From Adiantum capillus-veneris (Eukaryota; Streptophyta; Polypodiopsida; Polypodiales; Pteridaceae): a DNA stretch of 64,000 nucleotides. Below, piece after piece: positions 47,432 to 60,279 of the stretch. The stretch spans positions 91,707,935 through 91,771,934 of the forward strand of contig CM043958.1 in NCBI GenBank assembly GCA_014529385.2, written 5' to 3'. A model generated the notes under the pieces. It saw only the letters and a program-made list of their open reading frames with translations. It did no database searches and was not told the DNA's origin. Numbering within the stretch: position 1 is the first letter of the stretch; each line of letters starts with the position of its first letter. The position numbers and the translations under genes are program-made.

Positions 47432-50400
47432 TGGCTTTCTCTTATCCGGAGCTTCATGGAAGAAGTGATGAAGATGTGGAAGATTTTTTGGAAAAGATGG
47501 AGGTTACCTGCATTAGCAACCAGATTCATGACCCTGCGCAGATGTTATGTCTTCTCCAAATTTGTTTGAAGAGTGATGCACGAGTCTGGTCCAAAACATT
47601 TGAAGAGGAGTTGCGTGCAGGGATCCACCTGTAAGATTGAGTTGGGACAATCTAAGGCATGGGTTGGAAGTGGAGTTTGTGAAGATAGAAGATCCTGACA
47701 AAGTGTGGCAAGAAGTACAAGGTTTGGTGCAAAAGGAAGATGAGCCAGTAGATGCGTACATACGTAAGTTCTCATTGGCATGGGAGCGGATGTGCAAGGC
47801 CTTAGCACCACAGGTACCCCCGCCTGACATGATGAAGAAGGACAGGTTCTTGGCTGGCCTTTGGGAGAATATACGTTGGAGAGTGGAGCTAAAGAAGCCT
47901 AGGACATATGAAGATGCACTAGAGGTAGCAAGGAACAAAGAGTGGAAGTTGAGGAAAATGAGCCAGTTAGGGGTGGAGTCTTTGCCCATGAGGTCTGAAT
48001 CTCAGCCTATAGAGTCTTTACAAGGTCGTATGTCAGGGGTTCATCATGAACCAGTGGTTCGTGTTACTACTCAGGTTATGCCAGCAGTGGTCACTACATC
48101 GGTGCAAGATGATGGGCTAAGGCAAGACATGAGGCAAGTGGTAGATTTGATGAAGAATCTCAGCCTAAACATTCTAGGTCAAGTGGGAAATAATCGAGGT
48201 GGGAGGTTTGCAAATCAGCCAGGAGGTGAAGAAAGGCCTAGGAATGGTGTTGGACAAAGCAATGGTAGGTTTTGGAGGCAGATGCCCACATGTTATAATT
48301 GTGGAGAGTTGGGTCACATCAACCCGCAATGTGATAAGCCACCAAGGATGGGGGGAGACATGTATCCATTGCCAAGACAGGTGCTAACTAGGTCAAATGA
48401 TTATGGCATCGAAATTAAGGGAGACGAAGGAACCAGTGGACTGACCCAGGAGGAAAAGGGAAAGACAAAAGTGCTAAGTGTAGTCACCTTGGAGAAGGCA
48501 TCAAAGCTAGAGGATACATTAGTGATGCCTATTGGGAAGAGGACCACAGAGGATAAGGAAGGAAGAAGTGCCCCAGGTCCTAGTAAGAAGAAAGGAAAGA
48601 GCCATGAAGGCGAGGATGTCAAGGCCAAGAGGAAAAGGAGAGCTCGTCGAAAGTTTCATGTTTCAGATTTTCCACTTGGGGATGGGCAATTAAGCTATGA
48701 CTTGAAGGAGGATCTGACGAGCAGAAAGGCAGATGTTACTTTTGGGCAGCTTATAGAGATGGTTCCTAAGCTAAAGCGACAGTGGAAGAGGATGGTTAAC
48801 CCAATGGAGAAAGAGCCAGAGAGAGGTACCTTGGCAATGGATGAGCTACCATACATTTGTCCAATAGTAGATGTGTGGCATAAAAGGAAAAATTTGGGAC
48901 AAGGTTATGTGGATGGCGGAGCCCAAATATGCGTCATAACACACTCATGCGTTGAGAAGATGGGTCTCACAGTGGCTGGGGTGTCTGGTTTTCGGATCAG
49001 ATTGGCAAACCATCAAAAAGTAAAATGCTTGGGTGTTGTAAAGAGCTTAGAAGTGGAGGCATATGATGCAAAGGCAGTGGTTGATTTTCATGTGATGCCA
49101 GCAAGGTTGGGAGCATATCCTATTATACTGGGCAGACCATGGTTACGTGCAGTGGGAGCTGTTCAAGATTGGCGACATGGTACGATTAGCCTCTATGGAA
49201 AGACAGGTACCAAGAAGCTTTATAATATGGACACAAGGAAACGATTAGAGGAGCTTTATGAAGATGAGGATGAGTCTAGTGATGAAGACTCTTCCACGGT
49301 GACAGATGAGGACAGTGATAGCACTACCAGCAGTGATGAGGATGCTGATGTTGCATTTCTTTTGATGGACAAAGAAATCCAGGAGTTTGGTTTAGTTGCA
49401 TTTGCGAATGAGGTTGAAGATGAAAGTGAAGGGCCTTATGAAGTGATTGAAGGGCTGATGCAAACCAAGGTTGAGTTGTCAAAGAAGCAGGAATTGATGA
49501 CACAAATGATCAGTGGAGACCTCTCAGCTATGGAGAAGGATATATATTTGCACATGCTGGCTAGTTTTCTTGATTTGTTCATTACTTCATATGAAGAGAT
49601 CAGAGGGTTCATGGGTGAAGAGATGCATATAGAGCTGAAAGAAGGTGCTAAGACAGTGCGGCAAAGGCTAAGAAGGATGGGTCAAGAGCAAATGGAAGCC
49701 TTGCGAGAAGAGGTGGACAAGTTATTGAAGGCAGGGTTCATAGTCCCTGTGGAGACCACAGAATGGGTGAGTCCAGTTGTAGTCAGTCCAAAGAAGGATG
49801 GGAAGTGGAGAATTTGTGTAGATTTTAAACCCTTAAATGCAGCCACTAAGAAGAACCCGTATACTCTTCCATTCATCGATCAGATGTTGGATTCAATGGC
49901 AGGTTATGAGAGGTACAGTGTGTGTGATGGTTTTTCAGGCTATTTTCAATTGAAGATTGCTCATAAAGACCGCACAAAGACCACTTTTATTACGCCATGG
50001 GGCTGTTATTGCTACACAGTATTGCCATTTGGGTTGTCAAATGGACCTTCCTTCTATCAAGAGAGAGCAAATTGGGTATTGGAACCATTCATTGGTAGTT
50101 GTGTTAAAGCTTTAATGGATGACTTCTGTGTCTACAGCAGTAGGGTTGAACACCATGAGAAGCTGCAGATGGTATTGGCTCGATATGATGAATGTGGAGG
50201 ACAACTAAATCCAAAGAAATGTCATCTAGCACAGCCAAGGGTGAAGTTATTGGGCCATATGGTGTCAGAAAATGGCATTGAGGCTGATCCAGAAAAGGTT
50301 AAGTCTATTATTCTTCTTCCATCACCTACGAGTACGAAGCAATTGGCAACTTTTATACACAAAGTGAAGTACATGGCACGGTTTATTCCATTGTCTTCGC

Positions 50401-50440
50401 AGCTTCTTTATCCATTACAGCAAGTGGCAAAGCATGACCA
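47432..50440 (+). pseudogene. Tat-like gypsy Gag-Pol, truncated in reverse transcriptase
   Basis: Gag begins MAFSYPELHGRSDEDVEDFL at 47432. A one-base shift near 47619 separates the first 63 codons from a long frame that then runs unbroken. This frame holds the Gag core (WERMCKAL), a CCHC knuckle CYNCGELGHINPQC (about 48291), a basic linker, an aspartic protease with YVDGGAQICVI (about 48906), AYPIILGRPWL, an acidic spacer, and reverse transcriptase with WVSPVVVSPKKDGKWRICVD, FSGYFQLKI and LMDDFCVYS (about 50112). MDDF in place of the usual LDDI resembles the Athila/Tat branch. The copy stops after LLYPLQQVAKHD at about 50440. The last few codons of the open frame (to 50465) are antisense of the next element. 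RNase H and integrase are absent. Confidence 0.85.
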
Positions 50441-51025
50441 TAATTCCCTTTTTACCTATGGATAATTTTATTGATGATCACTTAGGACCTTTGCTCCAAA
50501 TCTCACCACATATCGCTTGTTGTCGTCATCATATTACCCAATCGCCCATCCAATTCCTATGGGGCTAATATCCACATTCATAGTTTACTTTGCTCAAAGT
50601 TGGAGACATAAGCAACAACTTCTCTAATTTTCTCATGGCATGTGTATGCATTTCTTTCCATTAAAATATTTAGTCCTTTCTTAAAAGTTGATACAATGGT
50701 TTTGCCACATGTGCATAATGTGGAATTCAAATAACATAAAACACACATACACCCAAGAACCTTTGAACTTCAGTCACATTAATACATTTCTCTTTCATTC
50801 TTTGAATCACACCAATCTTTGCTAGACAAGGCCTTCTACCGTATGGCCCACACATATGTCCCACACATATGTCCCACATCAAAAACATTGACCTTTGCCC
50901 AGATAAGGTAAGGTTCACTTCTTCCAACCTTGACAAGATCTTATTACAATCATTGATATGATTTTCCATGACTTGTGGCACTCTCTTGAGTCTAGAGCCA
51001 TATCTATATCACTCACATCACATCC
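50441..51025 (-). pseudogene. Gypsy reverse transcriptase end and RNase H, distal part
   Basis: Minus-strand translation gives MENHINDCNKILSRLEE, VNLTLSGQRSMF, GHMCGPYGRRP and VTEVQRFLGVCVFY, the palm end and thumb of a Ty3/gypsy reverse transcriptase. The next blocks are a decayed HYAHVAKPLYQLLRK tether, an IGWAIG-type RNase H strand and RFGAKVLSDHQ, with several stops. It stops at the junction with the + strand Tat-like element. Its upstream half is found at 54835-56780, 3.8 kb away. Confidence 0.7.
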
Positions 51026-51184
51026 TTTGATTGACGAGTCTTACCATACACCAAGCTACATTTTCCAGGCAAACCAAAATTCAAGCGAATAATTATGAAG
51101 AATGGGCCTATGTTGTCCTATATGTAGTAGTAGTTTGACCTGGACAACTTCTTTACTCAACATTATTATCTCAACTTCTCTTCT

Positions 51185-51300
<116 letters not shown>

Positions 51301-51488
51301 GCTTATGCAAAACCGCCTACAAAGCCTTTTAGAGTAGTGATCTATGTGTGCCAATTATTATCTTCATGTCCTTATTCAAGAGACGTGACTCATAAGTCTT
51401 TGGATCTAAGAGCTCATTTTCTCCCACCGCAAATGCTCTCTTTTTTTCTCTCTGACCATAGTGCAAAAGATTGTGTTTCCTCACACAT

Positions 51489-51639
<151 letters not shown>

Positions 51640-52090
51640 TTATCTCTCATACTACACATGTGCTTGTGAATGTAGGCTAAGGTGGAAGCTACTAGGGGAT
51701 TAGGGCAAGGCCCAAGGTGTATTGCTACATAGGCTAGGCAAGATGAACATGTGGGTAAGGGTTTTTTGTTAAGCAAACAAATGAGGGAGGGAGAGAATGT
51801 TTATAATATGTATAGTATCTAGGTCTTATAATTGAGAGAGACAGGTAATGAGGGCACTGAGAAGAGGGATAATGAGGGCTTGAGAAGCGCCATCTGTCAG
51901 ACGCCAAAGTATTGAGCGATATTAAATTTTAAAATTTACAAAATGCTAATGTTCCTTGGGATGTTGTCTATTCATCTCTCAGACTTTTAAAATTGCCAAA
52001 AGCCTAATTGTTCAGTGATATTGACTTTTAATATTCATAAAAGGGTTAAGTTCCTTGGGATGGCAACCATTCACAAAAGCACATCCCTGA

Positions 52091-52219
<129 letters not shown>

Positions 52220-52965
52220 CCTATTTGCAAAGCAAACACACAAAAAACCATAACTCCAAAATGAATTAATCAATTAAAATTTTGCCTCCATTAGATGTTT
52301 TTCCTAGAATGCCAAGATTTGTGTATGCGTGTCTGGGTGATGTGTGTATGAGAGAGAAATTGTTGTTTGAAGAGAGACTTGAATGAGCTGGGTACCAGTT
52401 ATTATCCTCATATTAAGTTGATAAGGGAGAATACCACCAAAACCCTTGCAAAACTGTGATCCCTATTAAGACTTATTGATGACAAACTCAAGGGTGCAGC
52501 CAAACCTCCTCTCTCTCCCTCTCTCTCTTTGTGTAATAAAGAGAACTCCCGTGAAGGGTTTGTGCTAGTGCAGACACTTTGAGGGAGTTGTTTTTTAAAA
52601 AAAATTTAACCCTTATTGATAAAGTTCTTTGTTTTTTTATTTTTTTTAAAGAGATTTTTACTTCTACTAGACTTTCAAAAAATAAATTACCTTGGAAGAT
52701 TCCTATTGCAAGGTCTTATACTGTTCCAAGGCGTCTTTCCTTTTGCAACCTAAGTCTAAAGAGACTAAGCTGATAACAAGGAAACCTAGTGAGGATGAGA
52801 GACACATACAGATGTTGTGAGATTTGCATAACAGAGGCAACTGCAACAAGGGCAAGCAACAAGAAGCAAGGTGCAACATGCTTATAGAGAACAAAAGAGA
52901 ATTGAAGAGAGACAAAGAGGTATGCAAGGTAGTCCTCTTCTCCATCAGATCCCTCTTCTCCATCA

Positions 52966-53009
<44 letters not shown>

Positions 53010-53292
53010 ATAGACTCTTGAATGAGAAGAGAGATTTGTCTTAGGTCCACTTCATAGTGGGGCATGGAAGCATAGGCCATGTGGAGGTGGCATCCATTCA
53101 TTTGAAAATGAAAAGAAAAAATTTGGCCTCCACCCTTTGTTAGAGGGATGACCTCACACCCTCAGCCAAGTTCTCCAAGCAATGGAAAACTGCAAAAAGT
53201 GCACGCATGAGTTCCTTTCAAAGGCGTCTAACCATGACAGACAATGTCTAAAAAGAAAAATCTTGCTAAAATGTTCTACAATGGTGCACATC

Positions 53293-53475
53293 CTTTGAAG
53301 GAGATTTATTTTTAGAACTCACAAATTGTGAGTGGATAATATATTGAAAACAAAAAAAATTGACAAGCAGATTATTTTTCAAACACATTGAAGGACACAC
53401 TGAAAAGTTTTAAAAAAGAACAGTATATTCACTTTTGCGTTTTCTTCAAAAAAAACCTCCCTCAAAGGATTTGTG
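53293..53475. mobile_element. Short TIR element, CCTCAAAGGAT family, copy a
   Basis: The left end ATCCTTTGAAGGAGATT and the right end AACCTCCCTCAAAGGAT are inverted copies of each other. Interior GAACTCACAAATTGTGAGTGG recurs at 54132 in another copy. About 180 bp long with no coding capacity. Confidence 0.55.
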
Positions 53476-53499
53476 TCGTCATAGATCCTTTGAGGGAGG
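53456..53499. repeat. Perfect 15-bp hairpin
   Basis: CCTCCCTCAAAGGAT (53456-53470) and ATCCTTTGAGGGAGG (53485-53499) are exact inverted repeats around a 14-base loop. It marks where two TIR ends of the repeat family meet head to head, immediately before a (TC)58 tract. Confidence 0.85.
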
Positions 53500-53509
53500 A
53501 ATTATGTTT

Positions 53510-53629
<120 letters not shown>

Positions 53630-53874
53630 GGGGTTCACCATTCAGTAACCCTATATAACTTGCGTTCACAGGAGATTTAAAAAAACCCTCTTTTAACATG
53701 TTTGAATAAATAAAATGACCCCTTATTTTATTTTTTTAATCCAAAATTGAATATAAAAACCCGTTATTCTAATGTATCTCTTTCTCTCTCTACCAAATGC
53801 AAAAGTGAAGACTTTTCTTTTTAAAAACTGTTCATTGTGTTTTTTTTTAAAATCCTCAAAGGTTCTGCGTCGGT

Positions 53875-54083
53875 GTGTTCGGGAAAATTAGTGTGCCCCA
53901 GCTTATAAGACCTTGGGCCGGTTGGAAAATCATACCAGCTCATTGAAAAGAGGGGAGAAAAGGAAAACATCCGATTTGAAAATTTAACAAAGAGTGTTAA
54001 AAATACAAATTATTTTGGAAAAATTCCTCCTTGATTCTACCCTGAAGAGAATTTTAATTGTTTGTTGAATTGATTTTTCTCAA

Positions 54084-54087
<4 letters not shown>
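53875..54087. mobile_element. 213-bp TIR element (MITE-like), copy 2
   Basis: Starts GTGTTCGGGAAAA and ends TTTTTCTCAAACAT. It is related to 29294-29505, with almost the same length and shared internal words. It is flanked on both sides, in inverted order, by the CCTCAAAGG...CGG end motif of the other TIR family, so one family seems to sit inside the other or both share ends. Confidence 0.55.
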
Positions 54088-54350
<263 letters not shown>

Positions 54351-54487
54351 AGATATAAAAGTCATCATTTTTCCATATTGGGAGATCACTTAGCAATTCA
54401 CAAATAGGCCATAGCCAGAAGCTTCTCGTCTGCATTGTTGTAGCTTAGGCCGTTCTTGCTTCTCCTTGTCCTCCTCTGCTTATCACC

Positions 54488-54757
54488 ATGCGTGAGATGT
54501 TGCTTGACCAAAGAGGTCACTGGATTGGAGCTAAGGTATGGGAGGTTGTCTACCGAGAGAACGGCATCGACCCCTTTGGTAACTCTAGTGGCTCCGACAT
54601 TCTGCTTGTGTGTGTGTCAATGTCTACTACAATGAAGCTAGTTGTGGCTGCTATGTTTTGTCGATCGTGTAGCTCATGGATAGTGTATGTAGTATTCCAT
54701 ATTGCCACATCTTTTGCCCTGACAAATTCATCCTCAGCCAACATCAAATGATGACTA
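54488..54757 (+). pseudogene. Beta-tubulin 5' pseudogene fragment
   Basis: The frame from ATG 54488 reads MREMLLDQRG, then WIGAKVWEVV and ENGIDPFG, matching the N-terminus of beta-tubulin (nucleotide-binding start, WEVV helix, HGID-x-G). The usual CGN block is shortened. Near 54612 a TG-repeat expansion shifts the frame. In the next frame VNVYYNEASCG, a stop, LMDSV, and IFCPDKFILSQ continue the tubulin sequence (including the RPDNFVFGQ region). Between LMD and SV seven residues are missing, the interval between two ATGGA words in tubulin genes. It ends at about residue 98 of the family, where a GA tract begins. A C/T-rich 5'-UTR-like stretch precedes the ATG. It is a non-functional retrocopy or captured fragment. 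Confidence 0.85.
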
Positions 54758-54834
54758 GAGAGAGAGAGAGAGAGATAGAGAGAGAGATTTTTAAAAAAAC
54801 CTTCCTCAAAGGATCTGCTCCGGTGTATATCCTT

Positions 54835-56780
54835 CACCATAGGAGCAACAAAGGATGGATTAGCACACCATATCTCATGCGGCTCAAATGCAAAGTCTTT
54901 CCATGTTTGGCAAGCATTTCTTCAAAGAATATTCTTTCAACCTCTGTCAATTGTCCTTGCAACCAATCTTTAACTCCTTCAAAGAATCCTATGTAAACTT
55001 ATGCCCAATCTTGCTCGAGTCACAAAGACTAGGTTGCAAAGCAGCTTGCTCCATCTTATCCGTGCAATCCTTTGGTAGAGGTAATGCCATTGGTTTCACT
55101 TTCTTTGCCACAAACTTATACTTGGTCTCCACTTGTACATCAACACCTTGAGCATTTTTGAAATCCTCAATGACTTCATACATTTCTATTGAGCATACTT
55201 TCACAGCCTCACTTCCCATACACAAATTGCAAACCACTAAAGACTCCAAGTCCTGCATAGTATCCACAAACAAACACTCATCAAACACACATGCAATGCA
55301 TTCATCTTCTATTAAACCATTGGTCCTTAGACCCTTCTGTACACTATTTTCATGTTGTCATTCACCCTACTTTAAGTCCTCACACTTTGTAAAAGCAATA
55401 GATCCATAGTCTGTTAATCCTACAAAACCTGTAGAAAACATTTCCTTTGCATATATATCATGGAAGAACTTTTTTCTTCTTGTACCACTACAATCTTGCT
55501 CTACAATGGTACATGGCCAACACCCCTCTTATCCTGTAGTCCTTGAATTCTTTGTTTATCTTTGGCAAGGGTTTCTCTCTAAGACTTTCACTTTTTCTTT
55601 CATGGTCCACACAAATAGTAAGAAATTGGATTGCATGCTTCCCATCCTTGCTCCTTATCCTAGAATAAGTTGATCCATCATCCATTAACTTTGTTTCCAT
55701 ATGAGTAGCAGTGATGTATGCTACCCAAGGATAAAAGGGTATGTAGAAATCTCCTATACAAAGAAATTATGGTCATCTTTCACATCTCCTATAGTTACCC
55801 TTACATGTGGACATGCTTTGTACAACTCCCCTGATGTATTTTTTGTTACACAAATCATCCATCCATGATTTATATCAATTGGCCATTTTCCCTTTTGATA
55901 TAGACTCTTTGACATGAAGTTAATCTCTCATCCGTGATCTATCAATGCAATGTATGGCTCTTCTAAGTCTCCCACTTTTACCAAGGTCTTAGTAGTTGCT
56001 CTTCACCAATGACTCTTCAAGTAATAACTCTCATGAGTGGTCTTGACTTCATCTTCATCATCTAAGAAGCGGACATGTTTTACTCCTCCCCTAGACTTGT
56101 AGAATTCAACAATAATTTCATCACCTTGCTCACCATAGACCTGTACTCCTTGTGCATTTAAAGTCTCTCCTTTGCCCTGTACATGGATAGATTTAGTAAG
56201 AGACTGCTGATTTCTCTTTATAGTATCAATTATTTCTTCATGGAACTCTTGCTTTGCTATGCCAAGGACCTCACCCAAGGTAAATTCCACCTTACTCTTC
56301 AAAATCCTCTCTTCCAAAACCTTTATGAGATGAGCTACTGCCTCTATATTGGACTGGAGTTTGTAGGTTGGTCCCTTTCTTCGGCTTTCATTGCTTCTTT
56401 CTTCTCCTCTTTAGAGGCTTCCTACATAGACACTTTGGGGAGAGGCATTTGTTGTGGAGAACTTGATCTAGGAGGCATTGTGTTCTTTCTACCACCACTC
56501 ATTGTGGCCTCTTTTGAAGGCCCTTCATCCCCATTCTTATACCTATGTTTCTCTTCAACAAAAACCTTGTTGGCTTGACATTTGGAAATGTAAGCATGCA
56601 CTGCCAATGAGTCTAAGGGGTCATTCCAGCCTGTTTCTTACCGAATGCAGTCTCCAGCTTCATGAAAAACCTCTTTATTCATTTTATACTTCATAGGAAA
56701 TTCTATTGCGGCCATAGCTCTCCAATCCCACTAGATTTCTCTTCTCCAACCTTTTCTAATCCTTTTTTATTAATAGGATC
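54835..56780 (-). pseudogene. Gypsy Gag-protease-spacer region, proximal part
   Basis: Minus-strand pieces in order from 56780: a Gag part with WNDPLDSLAVHAYISKCQ, an EFTLGEVLGIAKQEF-like block (56317-56003), an aspartic protease site reading LIDHG, stop, EINFMSKSLY near 55940, MDDGSTYSRIRSKDG (55700-55488), KYKFVAKKVKP (55288-54989), and a decayed FEEMLAKHGK stretch ending before a reverse transcriptase that is missing. The order fits one polyprotein with several stops and shifts. It is continued by 50441-51025. This is a different Ty3/gypsy lineage from the chromovirus and the Tat-like copies. Confidence 0.65.
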
Positions 56781-56940
56781 TATAACATTTAATGGTCTAG
56801 TAACTTGTGTGTAATGGAAAATAGAAGACATAGTGAGCATTTCATAAGAAAAGATTCCTAATGAGCATGGCAAGTGTGCTTGGATGGAGAGAGCAACAAA
56901 AGCATAACACCTAGTTAGATAGGCATGAACAATACTTCAA

Positions 56941-57966
56941 AAAAAGAGAGAAATTAATCTATTGACAAGAGTTGAGGACCGGATTTACATGGAGTCGGTC
57001 CCCCCTCCAAAGGCTTTGTATTATAGGTTTCCCCCGTCAAGGGAGACATTTTACAATACAATACTTGTGTTCCTTCAATAACTTGTTGGTGCAATGAAGA
57101 TGGAAGCTTCACCAAGCTTACACTTGCAAAACACAACATCAATTCCCTCACGGTCTCAGACCCAAGACCTCACACACCTTTGAAGATCGTGAGAGCTAGC
57201 GGGGTATGAAAGTAGATCGAGAGGAAGAAGGAGTATTCTTGCGAGGAGAAAGAAGTATGTCTTCTCACATAATCACTCTTAATAGCTCAGTAATTAGCAT
57301 GGTAGAGGATATGAGCATGCATTGGAGCTTGGCTCTTGGTTGGATTTGCATCACAAAGCCAAGAGTTGTTGGTGTAGGCCTCCCTTCTCACAAGCTTGGA
57401 GTAGATGATGAGCTTTCCATTAAAGCTTGAGAAGGAGATAGTCTTCTTTTCTTCACACATGAGATTGTGTGAGTGTGTGTTTGATAATGCCTTGCAAAAA
57501 TCAATCCCCCTATCTCTCTTGGTTGACCCCTCTTGCTAATTGTTCAAGTTCGCATCCTATTGGCCCCTACAAAGCTTAGCCAATGACAATTAAGAAGCAT
57601 AAGTGATAGCCTTGTGACATGTGTCCCCTTTTCCCATTTTGTGAGAGCTTTAGGTATTTAAATAATTCAATTAGTCTCTCATTTGACCCCTTAGTCTTCT
57701 CGCCAATAGGAATCAAGCAAGCCATTGGGCTGTTGAATGCTCTTTGGACCCCTTGGGAGACTGTCCAATAGTATTCTAGAAGCTTAATTTCTATTGGTTC
57801 TTTTATCAAGTGTTTTTAAATGAATTAAACTAAATTTACTCTAGGCTAATTCTCATTGGTCCACCTCTATGGCCATCCAATAGGAATTCAATGCACCTTG
57901 GAGGCAACTGGGATAAGAAGCTGACATGTGTCCACTATGCCCTTTGTGTAAAGGGAGCTTGCAAGA

Positions 57967-58046
<80 letters not shown>

Positions 58047-58335
58047 CTCTCTCATCCCCTACATATACGGCTCGCCTCCTCCTAGATAGGGATGTGGAAA
58101 GACTTTTGAGTCTTCCCACAAGCATCCAATTTACCCTATGGTTTGACCATTGAACATTACCTTTGATTTTTGGAACCTTAGCATTTTGGAAGTCTTAATG
58201 GGCTGAACCTTAGGGTCTTTGAAGCCCATTGATGCACATTGGTCTTTTGCAGATGCCTCCCCTTTGGATCCCTACTTTCCCTCCTTTGGATCCCTACAGT
58301 GACCGGTTTGCCAGCCTAACCAATATTCTAGCTTT
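56941..58335 (-). repeat. LTR of the old chromovirus copy
   Basis: Reverse complement of the LTR at 8204-9640, including GTTGAGGACCGGATTT near its end and a (GT)38 tract at 57968-58044 that corresponds to the AC tract. Boundaries are approximate because the ends have decayed. Confidence 0.75.
57968..58044 (+). repeat. (GT)38 microsatellite
   Basis: Corresponds, on the opposite strand, to the AC tract of the chromovirus LTR, so this tract is an inherited part of the LTR family. Confidence 0.95.
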
Positions 58336-58775
58336 TTCTCCCCTGGTACTTTCCCATATTAAATGGTCACTTTAACATGAGAAAATCATTTAGGAGAATT
58401 AGATATTAGATATTATACATTACCTCTCTCTTGAAATCATAGTCGTCCTCAACTATGTGAGGTAGAGAAGATAAAGCCTAGTCATTAGTTCTTTTTCTAG
58501 CGGGTAGAGGATCCCTATTTTACCCTATGACATCGTTCCAAAATGGATGACTAATCCATTTGACGCTTGAGAGCCTAAGCTGCCGCCGCCAGCATGTCTA
58601 CGCATTAGTCCTATCAATCTTCAATAGTAGAGTGACAAGCTCTACTTGGTGTTTGGAAGACGTTGTCTCCACAAACTTGATCCTAAGCATGCATACTTCT
58701 TAACATTTGTGCACAATAAAGAAAAAGAGAGTCTTATAAGACAAAAAATTTGTCCATTTTAAACATTTTTACATT

Positions 58776-58955
58776 TTCTTACTCTAGGGAAGCATTGTAA
58801 GCATTGACAAGGTTTAGGTTATCCTTTAATTGTATGTCTCGCATCCATCTAGCATCTTCAAATGGATAGTTCTTAAACTTAATAAGATACCGTCAGATAA
58901 TCTTACCGCCTCTCAATACCTTGTCTTTGTGTTGGAGAATGGACTTGGGCTGCAA
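58776..58955 (-). pseudogene. Chromodomain end of the old chromovirus
   Basis: Minus-strand sequence parallels 7570-7757: a EVLQPK-type start, then the YLIKFKNYPFEDAR region and LNLVNAYNASLE before the stop. An in-frame change to stop is present. The join to gag lies between 58956 and about 59095, where about 140 bp are unexplained. Confidence 0.7.
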
Positions 58956-59094
58956 CACCTCTTTGTTGGAATTAGGGTTGTAGAGAAACGCACACAGCTT
59001 GGAGAAGACAAAGGAAGCTCAAGGCAAACAATTGAGAGTGTATTACTTAGTGTGCAATGGAAAGATAGATAGCCCTAGAGTGATGGGCGTATAT

Positions 59095-59640
59095 ACAATG
59101 CACGGGGGAAAAAACCTCTTAGATTTCAACCAAGGTAGTTTAAGGAGGCTCATTTCATGTATTCTTGTGGGGACAAGCACGATAGGCATGCCCTTGCTCC
59201 GCGCACTTGAAACACAGGTTATCTTTACGATAACGCTCAAGCTCTTCAGGAGAGAGTTTATTTTTCCCTTCTCCTTAGCTTTATTGTTCTTGACGTTGCC
59301 TTTAGGAGACTTTTGGACATTGTCCTTCCCCTTGGGCTCATTATTACGGTCCTTGTTCTCCATGGGCTTAAGATTTCTCTTAGCCCCTTGTTGGAAATTG
59401 ATTCGTGAAGCCACCATGGTATGGTGTATGATCGGAGATATGGTGCGTGGAATTTGGGAGTTGACATACTCCACCATATCTTCAGTTAAACCCGCACATA
59501 ATTGTTGTTTCTGCTCTCCAAAATCCTTCTTTTTGAAGAAAGTGGCTTTGAGATGTAAGTCCCAAGACTTGTCTACATATCTGTGAGAATAGATTTGTAG
59601 GGAGAGAGCTTCAAGCTTCGCCATTCGGTGAGTACTTTGT
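59095..59640 (-). pseudogene. Gag fragment of the old chromovirus
   Basis: The minus-strand frame contains YVDKSWDLHLKATFFKKKDF, QLCAGLTEDMVEYVNSQ and HHTMVASRINFQQGAKRN, parallel to residues 309-372 of the Gag at 2967. A basic Asn/Lys-rich linker follows, then a shifted zinc knuckle near 59200. Homology runs right up to 59640 and is cut there by the LTR of the inserted element. Confidence 0.8.
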
Positions 59641-60071
59641 TGTAATGTACCCAACATTTATCCATATAAGTCATTTCAGTTATTTTGCAAAGTAATTGAG
59701 ATTCTCAATTTTGTGAGTCATCATGAGTTTATCAGAGAAATCGGATTGAAAATCCGGTTCAGAATCCATTCATTTATGATATTTCTTTATGTGGAACAAT
59801 AGATTTATGTGGGAACTTAATCTATGTGTGAAGAAAAAGCTTAGAGATAGTATTTTTAGGAAAGAAAGAGAGGTGAGTCAAAATTAAGATACTTCTTTCT
59901 TTCTCTCTTTCAAAATAGAATGGGAACTTGTAAGTATAGAGCTTTTTAGAATCGCGCATAGGATTCGCGTACCGACCAAAAAAATAAAAATTAGAGCTGC
60001 GAGACGACGCGCGAGCTTTTCCTTCTCCTATTCTTGAAACCTCTTAGTATTCTTAGCACCCCCCTAGAACC

Positions 60072-60079
60072 TATATAAA
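60072..60079 (+). promoter_or_regulatory. TATA box of the gag-only element
   Basis: TATATAAA stands about 35 bp upstream of a likely transcription start (the TCTCACTTTGAACACACA stretch) and 208 bp upstream of the ATG at 60280. The same box is kept in the 3' LTR at 63391-63398. Confidence 0.7.
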
Positions 60080-60279
60080 GGACCCTTCTCTCACTTTGAA
60101 CACACATATCTACAGAAGCGGTAGCTCTCTCGCAACGACGTGCGGGAGGAAGCCTCTCTCCCTTAACCTCTTACCTTCAAACCATCTCCATCTCTAATCT
60201 TCGACGTACCTTCACCCGATTTGTGAATACACTCTCTCTCTCTCCAACTACGCGCTTTTCTTTTCTCTATTCCGAAGCT

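Larger units (their letters stand above)
56941..59640 (-). mobile_element. Old chromovirus copy with internal deletion
   Basis: Reading the minus strand: gag (59640 to about 59100), a jump to the chromodomain end (58955-58776), the 3' untranslated stretch (58770 to about 58370) and an LTR (to about 56941). All parts resemble 3800-4320 and 7600-9640 of the tandem chromovirus at clearly lower identity. Protease, reverse transcriptase, RNase H and most of integrase are deleted. The gag side is cut by the insertion at 59641 and would continue beyond the window. Confidence 0.82.

Noticed and set aside
59043-59657. One continuous minus-strand protein of 204 residues
   Set aside because: It starts inside the LTR of the inserted element and only then enters chromovirus gag, so it is a chance fusion of a nested insertion.
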